64,000 nucleotides of DNA from Anthoceros angustus (Eukaryota; Streptophyta; Anthocerotopsida; Anthocerotales; Anthocerotaceae). The DNA is taken from contig MU008202.1 of assembly GCA_010909165.1 (NCBI GenBank), positions 372,001 to 436,000 on the forward strand, given 5' to 3'. Under the pieces are notes generated by a model that was not told where the DNA came from, ran no database searches, and worked only from the letters and a program-made list of their open reading frames with translations. Both the position numbers and the translations under genes were made by a program. Positions 31,495 to 41,600 of this stretch are shown here, one piece after another. Position 1 is the stretch's first letter. Every line of letters begins with the position of its first letter.

Positions 31495-32444
31495 GAATCA
31501 TGAAGAAGTAGGCAGTGCCATCTGGCTGGGGCATGAAGTTGGGCGAGCTCACCAGCGAGGCACAGGCAGCTGTAGGCGATCAGGGATCGGAGCTGCAAGC
31601 CTGGAAATCTGAATCGGGGCTGCGCCTGCTGCATTATACTTGTATATGCGGCAGGGGGCGCGGCGTTGTGAACATCCCAACTATGTGTTCCACTTCGCGA
31701 TGCAGGGCCACAGCAGAGGTGGTAATCACTACCACTCCGCCCATCCCTCAGGTGTGCTTCCTCCTCCTCTCTTGTTTCTGCTTCTCACAGTTGCTTCTTA
31801 CTAACCACTATCAAGCTCCTTCCTTCTCCTTCCCCACTCACCCGTTAAGCATTGTTGACATGATGTGCAATCAATCACAGGACGGAAGCTCGGATAACTT
31901 GAAGGCCTGCGGTCTGGTCGAGCTGCGGATGCACTAACCCACCAACTCAGACGCAAGGCTCTCCGCAACCAAGTTTGCTCTTCTCTAGCCCACATCTCTT
32001 GGGTGGCGCTTAGGGTGGGGAATTAGCTGTCCACTGATTCTCCAAACGGTCGCGTGGTAATATTTTGTGGGGAGTGGCAATATTTTTCCAAGTGGCCATG
32101 TATTCAGAAGTGCGGCGAATGGGAAGATGCCGGATATTTGTGTGCTTGGCCACAACAAAGTGGTAACATTGCATCACCCTTATACATAATATACAATTAC
32201 GCACATTCCTTCAGGTAGACGACCTTGTCTTCTCCTTCAGCTCCCCGGTAAATGAGCCTGTCCTCTCCTTCAGCTCCTTACCATAGCTGCCATCCTACCA
32301 CAAGAATTGACTGTGACTGATGCTAAACACACTGCCTGATCCAGATTTGCCATGCATTCACCATGGACAAGGCAGCAGCAGCAGAGGAATAAGCAAACCC
32401 TGAAGCGTGTTGAGTCGTGAAAGAGACTGCGGTAGTGTGGATTC
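31495..32444. other. Intergenic between convergent PPR and carrier genes
   Basis: Holds both 3' UTRs. Frames at 31515-31937 and 32270-32554 have no domain support. Nothing else seen. Confidence 0.5.
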
Positions 32445-33478
32445 TCAGGCTTGGAGGGCTTCCTGATGAGGACCAGTGGAGCAGGTGGTCGTCTGAGGAT
32501 GGGGAGCAGATAGCAATCGCAAGGCGAGCTCATAGGCAGAGAAAATGGCACCATTCACTATGTAAGCCCGCGCCACAGCAGCTCCAAGGCCTCGAAACAG
32601 GACGGAATATCCTTCCTCCTGCACACTCTTCCTCAAGCAGTCAGCAATACCGGCATATCTCGGCTTAGTCGGGGACTGGGCCTGCAGCCTGGACTTGACG
32701 ACATCCAGAGGGTAACAGCACACCCAGCTCACCACTCCCGCGAGGCCACCAGCGGTGAGCATGGTCATGACGCTCTCTTGCCCGTTCTTCCGGCACCCGG
32801 GCGACAGCTGCTCCCTCACATACTCGTAGGTGACGAAGTAGACGGCATGGCTCGGGGCGTCTCGCAGAGCTGTGATGGTAAGCCCCCGGTACAGGCCTCG
32901 CACGCCTTCAGCTCGGACAATCTTGTTGGCCAGAGCGTGGGGCCCGATCTCCCGCGTTCCTCCCAGTCTGGCCGTCTCTAGCTGCAGTCGGATCTTGATG
33001 AGGTCGACGGGCGTGAGGATGATAGTCTGGATTGCGCCTGCACCTGCTCCGGCCAAGGCTGTCTTGGAGTACGAGAGGGGATCGCGGGAGCCGGGGTCTG
33101 ATAAGGCTCTTTTCAGAAGAGAGTAGGCTTGGAAGGCCACGGCATTCTGCAGCAATCCAGGACGGTGAAGGAAAGCAGGACTTGAGGAAGAAAGGACGAA
33201 GCAAAGATGAGAAAGGCGTACTATACCTGGAACCCGATGGTAGCAAGCGGTGGTCCCATTCCTCTGAACAGGGTCAGAGGACCTTCCGAGGCGGCAATCT
33301 TACGCATCATCGCAACAGCGGAGACAGGGTCAGTGGAGAGACAGGAGCGCGGCTGCTGCAACCGAATTCTGACGGTATCCAGAGGATGGCCGGCCACCAC
33401 TCCCGCCATCCCCCCGAGCGCTCCCGCCAAAAACTCCTTCCCCCAGGAGCCCGCGAGGAACTCCGGCCAGAACTCCAT
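32445..33478 (-). CDS. BAC2: Mitochondrial basic amino acid carrier, BAC2-like (SLC25)
   Basis: BAC2 moves arginine and other basic amino acids across the inner mitochondrial membrane (known for Arabidopsis). Two exons, 33478-33227 and 33146-32445, join in frame across an 80-bp GT-AG intron to 317 residues. The start MEFWPEFLAGSWGKEFLAGA matches the BAC2 opening, and the P-x-D/E-x-x-K/R carrier signatures occur three times as HPLDTVRIRLQ, TPVDLIKIRLQ and YPLDVVKSRLQ, one per ~100-residue repeat. Further BAC2-like blocks are GLYRGLTITALRDAPSHAVY, CRKNGQE and ARAYIVNGAIFSAYELALR. The C-terminal ~20 residues (after about LLSAPHP) are not conserved. Six membrane helices are expected. It converges with the PPR gene and has no evident relation to it. 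Confidence 0.94.
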
Positions 33479-34469
33479 CTCCGGTGATTCGTCTCACACC
33501 ACTGCTGGCCTGCATGCGCAGCGCGGAGGAGAGTGACATGCTGTGACCTACACAATGACAATTAAGGCTGTGAATCTTGAGCAAGGCAGAGCTCAGCGTA
33601 CATGCATTTGCACTTGCCAGGAAGAGGCAGATCGCGCCGTCCGGATCCCGGGGTGCACAGAGCGCTCGTCCGCTGCCCTCTTATCCTCTGCCAGTCAAGA
33701 TCCCTTATTCACGCCTAGAAACACGCCTTGCATCTGCCAAGCGCCCGCCAACATCCTTTGATTCGATCCTTGGAAATCGCCTCTCTCTCTTCCCTTTCTC
33801 CTCCAGGCTTTCCTTGGCGAGCAGCTGGTCAGGCCATCCCATCCCATCCCATCCTCCTCCTCCTCTTCTTCTCGGTGAGACACGCAAAGCGTCAATAATA
33901 ATCAGCCTCTTCCTCGCCATGATGCTCAGACACCCTGAAGGAGTCCACTGCAAAGCGAGCTCGCCGCCTTACTTCCTTCGTACGTCGGCTATACAGACAA
34001 GTATTTGTATGCACAGGCTCAGACAATCTACACCGGTACCTTGTCCTTGAGTTTCTGCGAACGACCTGCGGGTCAATGGCAGTCGACGAATCCAAATGCG
34101 GAGGGAGTGGAAATCGGAGTGTCTCCGTGTGCATTGAAAGAGAGCAGTTACCAGTATCACCGCATTCCTACTGGCTTCCCTCACCACGATCGCAACCTGC
34201 CAGTTCATTCACGTCAAGGGTCCATGGCTGCAGTTCCTGGTCAAGTTCCATTGCACCAAAAGGAATTCGAAGACGCTCGCCAGCCAACCCTCAGTGTCAC
34301 GACTACATATGGCTACAAATAGTGGAGCCACACAAGCTTACGTCATCCGTTCCTCTCCTTCGACAGTTAAAGTTGTCTCTGGACATTCCACCTGGAGGCT
34401 GGAGCGCACCACTCCGCCTCTCCTCGAGTCGACCAAAAGTGAAGACCCCAATTAAGTGAAGCTGCTAAA

Positions 34470-34700
34470 ATGGCGCGCCTGCAGCTGCAGCTGGGTTGGA
34501 CGATGTTTGTCTCCTTCGCCGTCATGTACGCTGTTATGCACACGCATTGGCCGCAGACGAGGACCCCAACAGGACTTGTAGGATGGTGACCGGCACCCCG
34601 GCCATCAACGGCTTCCCCTGCAACACGGCGAGCGCCACCGTGGCAGCCGACTTCAAGTCGTCCGTGCTGGCCACGCCACGCAACACTAACGACAATATAT
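34470..34700 (+). pseudogene. Germin-like protein, truncated copy 1
   Basis: It starts ATGGCGCGCCTGCAGCTG at 34470 and encodes a signal-peptide-like N terminus, but two extra bases at about 34538 (CACACGC where copy 2 has CACGC) shift the frame before the mature part. The mature frame then reads ADEDPNRTCRMVTGTPAING and FPCNTASATVAADFKSS, the N-terminal signature of germin-like cupins (A-D-x-D-P ... V-N-G-F-x-C ... D-F). AT-rich sequence replaces the cupin barrel, so no functional protein is possible. Confidence 0.75.
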
Positions 34701-34879
34701 TATTTAGGGTTTTGTGGTGTAGAATCATAATATCATACACCGTAGAAGGTTTTTTTATTTTTATTTGTTTTTAATTTTAAATAATTATTTACTTAGAAGT
34801 AGAAAAATAATCATGTACTTGCCGAAAACCAAGTATATAGATTTTTCAATACTCGAACCAGCCCGATTTACCAATACTC

Positions 34880-35722
34880 GAACCACCCCGCTCTAGCTCG
34901 CGACTAATTAACCCCAGAAGGCCGGCTGCCTTTTTGCCCCATTTTTGGCGTTTTTGCTGTTATTATGAATTACTAATTACAGGAAAATCTGACCTCAATG
35001 TTCTCAATACCACAATTACCGTGAGGACCTCCTCTTTCCAACCATATGATCAGAAAAAAGCACCACCCCCTCAATGAACATGCACAAATTTCCATAGCCA
35101 TTTCCATCCACCTTGGGCACGACCGTGAGGTGAGCATCTTTCTTTGCCTACCAATGTGTACATACTTGCTCGTTGAGCAAACTACACTACTAGATTCCCC
35201 ACATTCAGCACAACAAGCTCGCAAAATTTAGGATGAATTCGAGTTTCTTTCATTGACCAAAACAATTTTGAAAAATCAAATCCAACATCAAACCAGTCCA
35301 AAACTAGTGAACCCCCTTAGCGCCCAGCTCCAGCAGTGAAGCCGGAGTGTACCCCCAATCCCGCACGTACTGTCCCCATTACCGGCGCCCACCCGTTCGC
35401 GACCGCGCATGGCCTGGCCCTCCTACCCAACCCAAACAAGCGACAGGCCGTCCACCCACTACCACCAACCGGTGCCTCCTCTCTCCTGTCCTCCATCGCA
35501 GCCCCCTCTCAATCCTCGGACTTTGCCTGCCTTACAAGCCTGGGAAACATAAAAACAACTTGCCTTACCTCAATCTTCAGCGGGTGCCTGAGACTGCGCG
35601 GAGGAAACAAAAATGCATGTGATCTTCCCGCCACCAGCGCATACCCGCGGCGCCCCCCCATTGCGTGGCATACTCGGACAATCAAGTCACACGCCTCTAG
35701 AACTTGGAAACGCCCTCATCTG
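34880..35722. other. Segment unique to duplication copy 1, mostly anonymous
   Basis: AT-rich at its left, moderately GC-rich at 35330-35720. A plus-strand frame at 35336-35731 has no motif or convincing start. No gene called. Confidence 0.4.
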
Positions 35723-36277
35723 TCACGTTGAAATGCAGATAGCAAAGTGCTCAGTTCTGTTGTAGACGAAGGGAAGCCTGTGCTGGCATTCGAAGAAGTT
35801 TGCCCCGTCGACATCCTTCTGCACAATGCTCATGTTTCCCACAAGACGGGAAGGAGTTACCACCACGTTCCTCAGACACTTATGCGGACCAATCCAGATG
35901 CACATGTGAAAGGGCTCCCACTCCGACCCAACTGTCCGCATGCAAGTCTTGAATCCCCATTCTGAACCCGCGACATAATCTAGCTCCCTCTCTATCAGCT
36001 GCCAGAGATTGCCGCCAATTCTCCTTTCCTTCTCAGAAGAATTCTGATGCGCCCCAACTGCTATTTCTTTCTCCACAACTACAATGTCGAATTCGCTCCC
36101 GAATAGTGCAGGCTCAAAAACCATGGTAACTGCCAGCGTTCCAATCTCGATCGTCAAGCTTGCCGTCCGCAACACCTCCACACTCCTTATCGCAGCAAGG
36201 ACTATTGCGACGTGCTTGCCTAGCTCCTTAGCGCGCTCTAGCATCCCCTGCCCAAGCCGTGCAGCCGTTGCTCCCAT
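35723..36277 (-). CDS. Uncharacterised 185-residue ORF
   Basis: From the ATG at 36277 (MGATAARLGQGMLERAKELG) the frame is open to 35723. It shows an amphipathic helical N-terminus (residues 1-40) and an acidic middle with VVVEKEIAVGAHQN and ELDYVAGSEWGFKTC. I recognise no domain. The start is preceded by CCTGTTTGCAG, a good splice acceptor, so this may be an internal or terminal exon of the coiled-coil locus upstream on the same strand. Copy 2 of the tandem duplication retains only a frameshifted N-terminal half. It could equally be transposon-derived. Confidence 0.4.
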   Translation of the reverse strand: MGATAARLGQGMLERAKELGKHVAIVLAAIRSVEVLRTASLTIEIGTLAVTMVFEPALFGSEFDIVVVEKEIAVGAHQNSSEKERRIGGNLWQLIERELDYVAGSEWGFKTCMRTVGSEWEPFHMCIWIGPHKCLRNVVVTPSRLVGNMSIVQKDVDGANFFECQHRLPFVYNRTEHFAICIST

Positions 36278-36726
36278 CTGCAAACAGGGCTCCCTGAGGC
36301 TGCATTTTCCCCTAGCCCTTCCTCTCCCACAGGCTCCTTCGACTCCTCTGTTCTTGATGTGGGATACAATTTATGTTTGTGGTTGGAGGTCAAAATTTCT
36401 TGAGCGCAAGAATTGTCTTCACCACCTTTTTCCCTCCTGGGTCTCAGGGGCCCACCGCCTTAGCGCCGATGCACCTCACTCACGGCCTTTAGGAGTTCCA
36501 AGTGGTAGTAGGCGAAGTTCGAGTCTACTTGCTGGATGGCTTCCTCCACATGGGCCCGCAAGGCTCGATACTCCCACCTCCATTGGTGCTCGTAGTGCGT
36601 GCTCCCCCACTCGGGCCGTCGCCTTCCGCCTTCCAGCCGAGCCTTGGCGGCATCTCGAGAGGCCATAAGGGAAGCCTCCTGAGCTCCCCGGAGCCGCCGC
36701 TCACGGCGTGCTCCCTTCCCCTGCTC

Positions 36727-38699
36727 CGCCTTGCATCTGCCAAGCGCCCGCCAACATCCTTTGATTCGATCCTTGGAAATCGCCTCTCTCTTCCCTTTCT
36801 CCTCCAGGCTTTCCTTGGCGAGCAGCTGGTCAGGCCATCCCATCCCATCCCATCCTCCTCCTCCTCTTCTTCTCGGTGAGACACGCAAAGCGTCAATAAT
36901 AATCAGCCTCTTCCTCGCCATGATGCTCAGACACCCTGAAGGAGTCCACTGCAAAGCGAGCTCGCCGCCTTACTTCCTTCGTACGTCGGCTATACAGACA
37001 AGTATTTGTATGCACAGGCTCAGACAATCTACACCGGTACCTTGTCCTTGAGTTTCTGCGAACGACCTGCGGGTCAATGGCAGTCGACGAATCCAAATGC
37101 GGAGGGAGTGGAAATCGGAGTGTCTCCGTGTGCATTGAAAGAGAGCAGTTACCAGTATCACCGCATTCCTACTGGCTTCCTCACCACGATCGCAACCTGC
37201 CAGTTCATTCACGTCAAGGGTCCATGGCTGCAGTTCCTGGTCAAGTTCCATTGCACCAAAAGGAATTCGAAGACGCTCGCCAGCCAACCCTCAGTGTCAC
37301 GACTACATATGGCTACAAATAGTGGAGCCACACAAGCTTACGTCATCCGTTCCTCTCCTTCGACAGTTAAAGTTGTCTCTGGACATTCCACCTGGAGGCT
37401 GGAGCGCACCACTCCGCCTCCTCGAGTCGACCAAAAGTGAAGACCCCACCAAGTGAAGCTGCTAAATGGCGCGCCTGCAGCTGCAGCTGGGTTGGACGAT
37501 GTTTGTCTCCTTCGCCGTCATGTACGCTGTTATGCACGCATTGGCCGCAGACGAGGACCCCAACAGGACTTGTAGGATGGTGACCGGCACCCCGGCCATC
37601 AACGGCTTCCCCTGCAACACGGCGAGCGCCACCGTGGCAGCCGACTTCAAGTCGTCCGTGCTGGCCACGCCACGCAACACTAACGACAATATATTATTTA
37701 GGGTTTTGTGGTGTAGAATCATAATATCATACACCGTAGAAGGTTTTTTATTTTTATTTGTTTTAATTTTAAATAATTATTTACTTAGAAGTAGAAAAAT
37801 AATCATGTACTTGCCGAAAACCAAGTATATAGATTTTTCAATACTGAACCAGCCCGATTTACCAATACTGAACCACCGAGTGGTCTCCCACTCCGACCCA
37901 ACTGTCGCATGCAAGTCTTGAATCCCCATTCGAACCCGCGACATAATCTAGCTCCTCTATCACCGCCGAGATTGCCGCCAATTCTCCTTTCCTTCTCGGA
38001 AGAATTGGCGCTCTCGCTATTTCTTTCTCCACAACTACAATGTCGAATTCGCCCCGAATAGTGCAGCTCAAAACCATGGTAATCGCCATTGCCCAATCTC
38101 GATCGTCAAGCTTGCCGTCCGCAACACCTCCACACTCCTTATCGCAGCAAGGACTATTGCGACGTGCTTGCCTAGCTCCTTAGCGCGCTCTAGCATCCCC
38201 TGCCCAAGCCGTGCAGCCGTTGCTCCCATCTGCAAACAGGGCTCCCTGAGGCTGCATTTTCCCCTAGCCCTTCCTCTCCCACAGGCTCCTTCGACTCCTC
38301 TGTTCTTGATGTGGGATACAATTTATGTTTGTGGTTGGAGGTCAAAATTTCTTGAGCCAGACGAAGAATTGTCTTCACCAGCCTTTTTTCCCTCTGGGTC
38401 TCTGTGGGGCCTACTGCCTTAGCGGGCTGATGCACCTCACTCACGGCCTTTAGGAGTTCCAAGTGGTAGTAGGCGAAGTTCGAGTCTACTTGCTGGATGG
38501 CTTCCTCCACATGGGCCCGCAAGGCTCGATACTCCCACCTCCATTGGTGCTCAGGTAGTCGGGCGTGCTCCCCCACTCGCTGGGCCGTCTCGTCTTCCAG
38601 TCCTTCCAGCCGAGCCTTGGCGGCATCTCGAGAGGCCATAAGGGAAGCCTCCGTGAGCTCCCCGGAGCCGCCGCTCACGGCGTGCTCCCTTCCCTGCTC
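36727..38699. repeat. Large direct tandem duplication, copy 2 (about 2.0 kb)
   Basis: The 9-bp string CGCCTTGCA lies at the left edge of copy 1 (33724-33732), at the copy1/copy2 junction (36727-36735) and at the right edge of copy 2 (38700-38708). Sequence left of the junction matches the right edge and sequence right of it matches the left edge, so the duplication arose across that 9-bp microhomology. Relative to copy 1, copy 2 repeatedly lacks one unit of short repeats. Confidence 0.9.
37466..37686 (+). pseudogene. Germin-like protein, truncated copy 2
   Basis: From ATG 37466 the frame is open: MARLQLQLGWTMFVSFAVMY begins a hydrophobic signal peptide likely cleaved after HALA, then ADEDPNRTCRMV, ING-FPCNTAS and ADFKSSVLATPRNTND. 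Germin-like proteins are secreted cupins of about 220 residues; here homology ends after about 74 residues and AT-rich sequence takes over, so the manganese-binding cupin is absent. This copy preserves the frame that copy 1 has lost. It could encode a small secreted peptide, but truncation makes pseudogene the better call. Confidence 0.75.
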
Positions 38700-41600
38700 C
38701 GCCTTGCAGTTTCCTGGCGTCGCCACGACCTAGATTTGCCCCTCTACTTGACGCAGTCGGATCAGCAACTTTTGCTCCTCCACCTTCCACTAGTGCCGAT
38801 CGGCCACCTCCCCGCTGAGGCATTCTACTTCCTTCTGGAGTTACTCCGGGACCTGAACCAGCTGAGTGGTCTCCTTGAGCTCCTTTGAGAGCTCCTAGAC
38901 ATCCAGTTGTTTGCTTCTACAGCGGATCTTCTCCGCCCCGAGGCTGAGTTGGAGCCGGTCCACCTCTCGCTCGAAGTTCTCGATCTTGCCTTGCAGAAGT
39001 CAGTTCCTTTCTTCCACCACATGGAGCCGCAATTCCAGGGTCTCCTTCTCCGCTTCCCTTAGCTGCCGCACCTCCTCAACCCCTTGGAGCTCGTTGGGAG
39101 TTCCCTTAGCTCACCAAGTGCATTTCATTTCCATGGGCAACCCGAGCTTGGCAACCTTAGCTCGCCAAGTTCCCTTACCCGGGTCTCCCTTTAGGTTGGC
39201 GACCTCCTGCTCTCGCTCCCTCAGTCGGGTTATGGTTACTCCAGCCGCTTCCCTCTACCAATTCCAGTCCCGGCGGTAGTGTTCCTGGTCCAACCTGGCT
39301 CTTGCCTCTGCGTCCCTCACTTCCTTAAGTTGGGACTCCAGGGCTTGTCGCTCTTCTTGCCGGGCGGTCTCTTCTGCCTCTCGGGCTTCTTCCGCTGGTC
39401 GCCAGTGCCTTCTCGGTTGCGTGTTGTGCCTTCTCCAGCTCTTGGCTCAAGGCCTCTGCTTGGGCTTGGGCCTCTTGCGCCTGTTTCGGTCCTGTAGAGC
39501 GGACCTAGCCTCCCGTTCTGCTGTTCGGTGCTTCTCCTCCTCGATTCTTGCCAGGTTCTCCGCCTTCAGCCTGGCAGCCTGGGCCGCTTTTGTTTGGCCT
39601 TGGAGCTTGACCATGCGTCGCCGAGTGGCCTCGACCTCCTGCGTCTTCTCGGAGGCTTGTTAAAGCCCCTGTGCCATGCCGTCCGCTAGAGCGGTCAAGA
39701 CCCTCCGAGCTCCTTCGACGTGGCGGGTGAGCTTCCTTCAAACTCACTTCCTTAAGTTAGGACCTGTGGCTTGTCGCTCTTCTTGCCGGGCGGTCTCTTC
39801 CGCCTCTCGGGCTTCACCGGGTCGCTGCCTTCTCATGTGTTGTGCCTTCTCCAGCTCTTGGCTCAAGGCCTCTGCACAGGCTTGGGCCTCTGCGCTGTTC
39901 GATCGTGAAGAGCGGACCTAGCCTCCTGCTCGGTGCTTCTCCTCCTCGATTCTTGCTGTGTTCTCCGCCTCACCGGCACTGGCCGCTTTGTTTGGCCTGA
40001 GCTTGACCATGCGCCGAAAGTGGCCTCGACCTCCTGCCTTCCTGAGGCTTGTTAAAGCCCCTGTGCCATGCCGTCCGCTAGAGCGGTCAAGACCCTCCGA
40101 GCTCCTTCGACGGCCGTGGCGGGTGAGCTTCCTTCAAACTCACTTCCTTAAGTTAGGACCTGTGGCTTGTCGCTCTTCCTACCGGACTGCGCCTCCTGCT
40201 CACCGGGTCGCCTGTGCCTTCTCATGTGTTGTGCCTTCTCCAGCTCTTGGCTCAAGGCCTCTGCACAGGCTTGGGCCTCTGCGCTGTTCGATCGTGAAGA
40301 GCGACCTAGCCTCCTGCCTGCTCGGTGCTTCTCCTCCTCGATTCTTGCTAGGTTTTCCGCCTCACCGGCTGGGCCGCTTTGTTTGGCCTTGGAGCTTGAC
40401 CATGCCGAGTGGCCTCGACCTCCTGCGTCTTCTCGGAGGCTTGTTAAAGCCCCTGTGCCATGCCGTCGCTAGAGCGGTCAAGACCCTCCGAGCTCCTTCG
40501 ACGTGGCGGGTGAGCTTCCTTCAAACTCACTTCCTTAAGTTAGGACCTGTGGCTTGTCGCTCTTCTTGCCGGGCGGTCTCTTCCGCCTCTCGGGCTTCAC
40601 CGGGTCGCTGCCTTCTCATGTTGTGCCTTCTCCAGCTCTTGGCTCAAGGCCTGGGCTTGGGCCTCTGCGCTGTTCGATCGTGAAGAGCGACCTAGCCTCC
40701 TGCCTGCTCGGTGCTTCTCCTCGATTCTTGCTAGGTTTTCCGCCTCACCGGCACTGGCCGCTTTGTTTGGCCTCGAGCTTGACCATGCGTCGCCGAGTGG
40801 CCTCGACCTCCCATGTCTTCTCGGAGGCTTGTTAAAGCCCCTGTGCCATGCCGTCGCTAGAGCGGTCAAGACCCTCCGAGCTCCTTCGACGTGAGCTTCC
40901 TTCAAACTCACTTCCTTAAGTTAGGACTGTGGCTTGTCGCTCTTCCTCACCGGCGGACTCTGCGCCTCTCGGGCTTCTTCCTGTGCCTTCTCATGTGTTG
41001 TGCCTTCTCCAGCTCTTGGCTCAAGGCCTCTGCTTGGGCTTGGGCCTCTTGCGCCTGTTTCGGTCCTGTAGAGCGGACCTAGCCTCCCGTTCTGCTGTTC
41101 GGTGCTTCTCCTCCTCGATTCTTGCCAGGTTCTCCGCCTTCAGCCTGGCAGCCTGGGCCGCTTTTGTTTGGCCTTGGAGCTTGACCATGCGTCGCCGAGT
41201 GGCCTCGACCTCCTGCGTCTTCTCGGAGGCTTGTTAAAGCCCCCAGGCCATGCCGTCCGCTAGAGCGGTCAAGACCCTCCGAGCTCCTTCGACGGCCGTG
41301 GCGGGTGAGCTTCCTTCAAACTCACTTCCTTAAGTTAGGACTCCAGGGCTTGTCGCTCTTCCTACCGGGCGGACTCTGCTGCCTCTCGGGCTTCTTCCGC
41401 CTCACCGGGTCGCCTGCCTTCTGCGTCAGTGCCTTCTCCGACTCTTGGCTCAAGGCCTGGCGCCTCGGGCTTGGGGCCTCTGCGCTGTTCGATCGTGAAG
41501 AGCGGACCTAGCCTCCTGCCTGCTATTCTGCTTCTCCTCCTCGATTCTTGCTAGGTTTTCCGCCTCACCGGCTGGGCCGCTTTGTTTGGCCTTGAGCTTG

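Larger units (their letters stand above)
33724..36726. repeat. Large direct tandem duplication, copy 1 (about 3.0 kb)
   Basis: This block is repeated at 36727-38699. Part A (33724-34880) matches 36727-37875 and part B (about 35920-36726) matches 37884-38699. About 1.04 kb between them (34880-35920) is missing from copy 2. The frame at 36277-35723 runs uninterrupted across the point corresponding to the copy-2 junction, so copy 2 lost the segment rather than copy 1 gaining it. Confidence 0.92.

Noticed and set aside
35336-35731. Plus-strand 131-residue ORF
   Set aside because: No motif, Pro/Ser-rich composition, in the segment lost from copy 2 without consequence that I can see.
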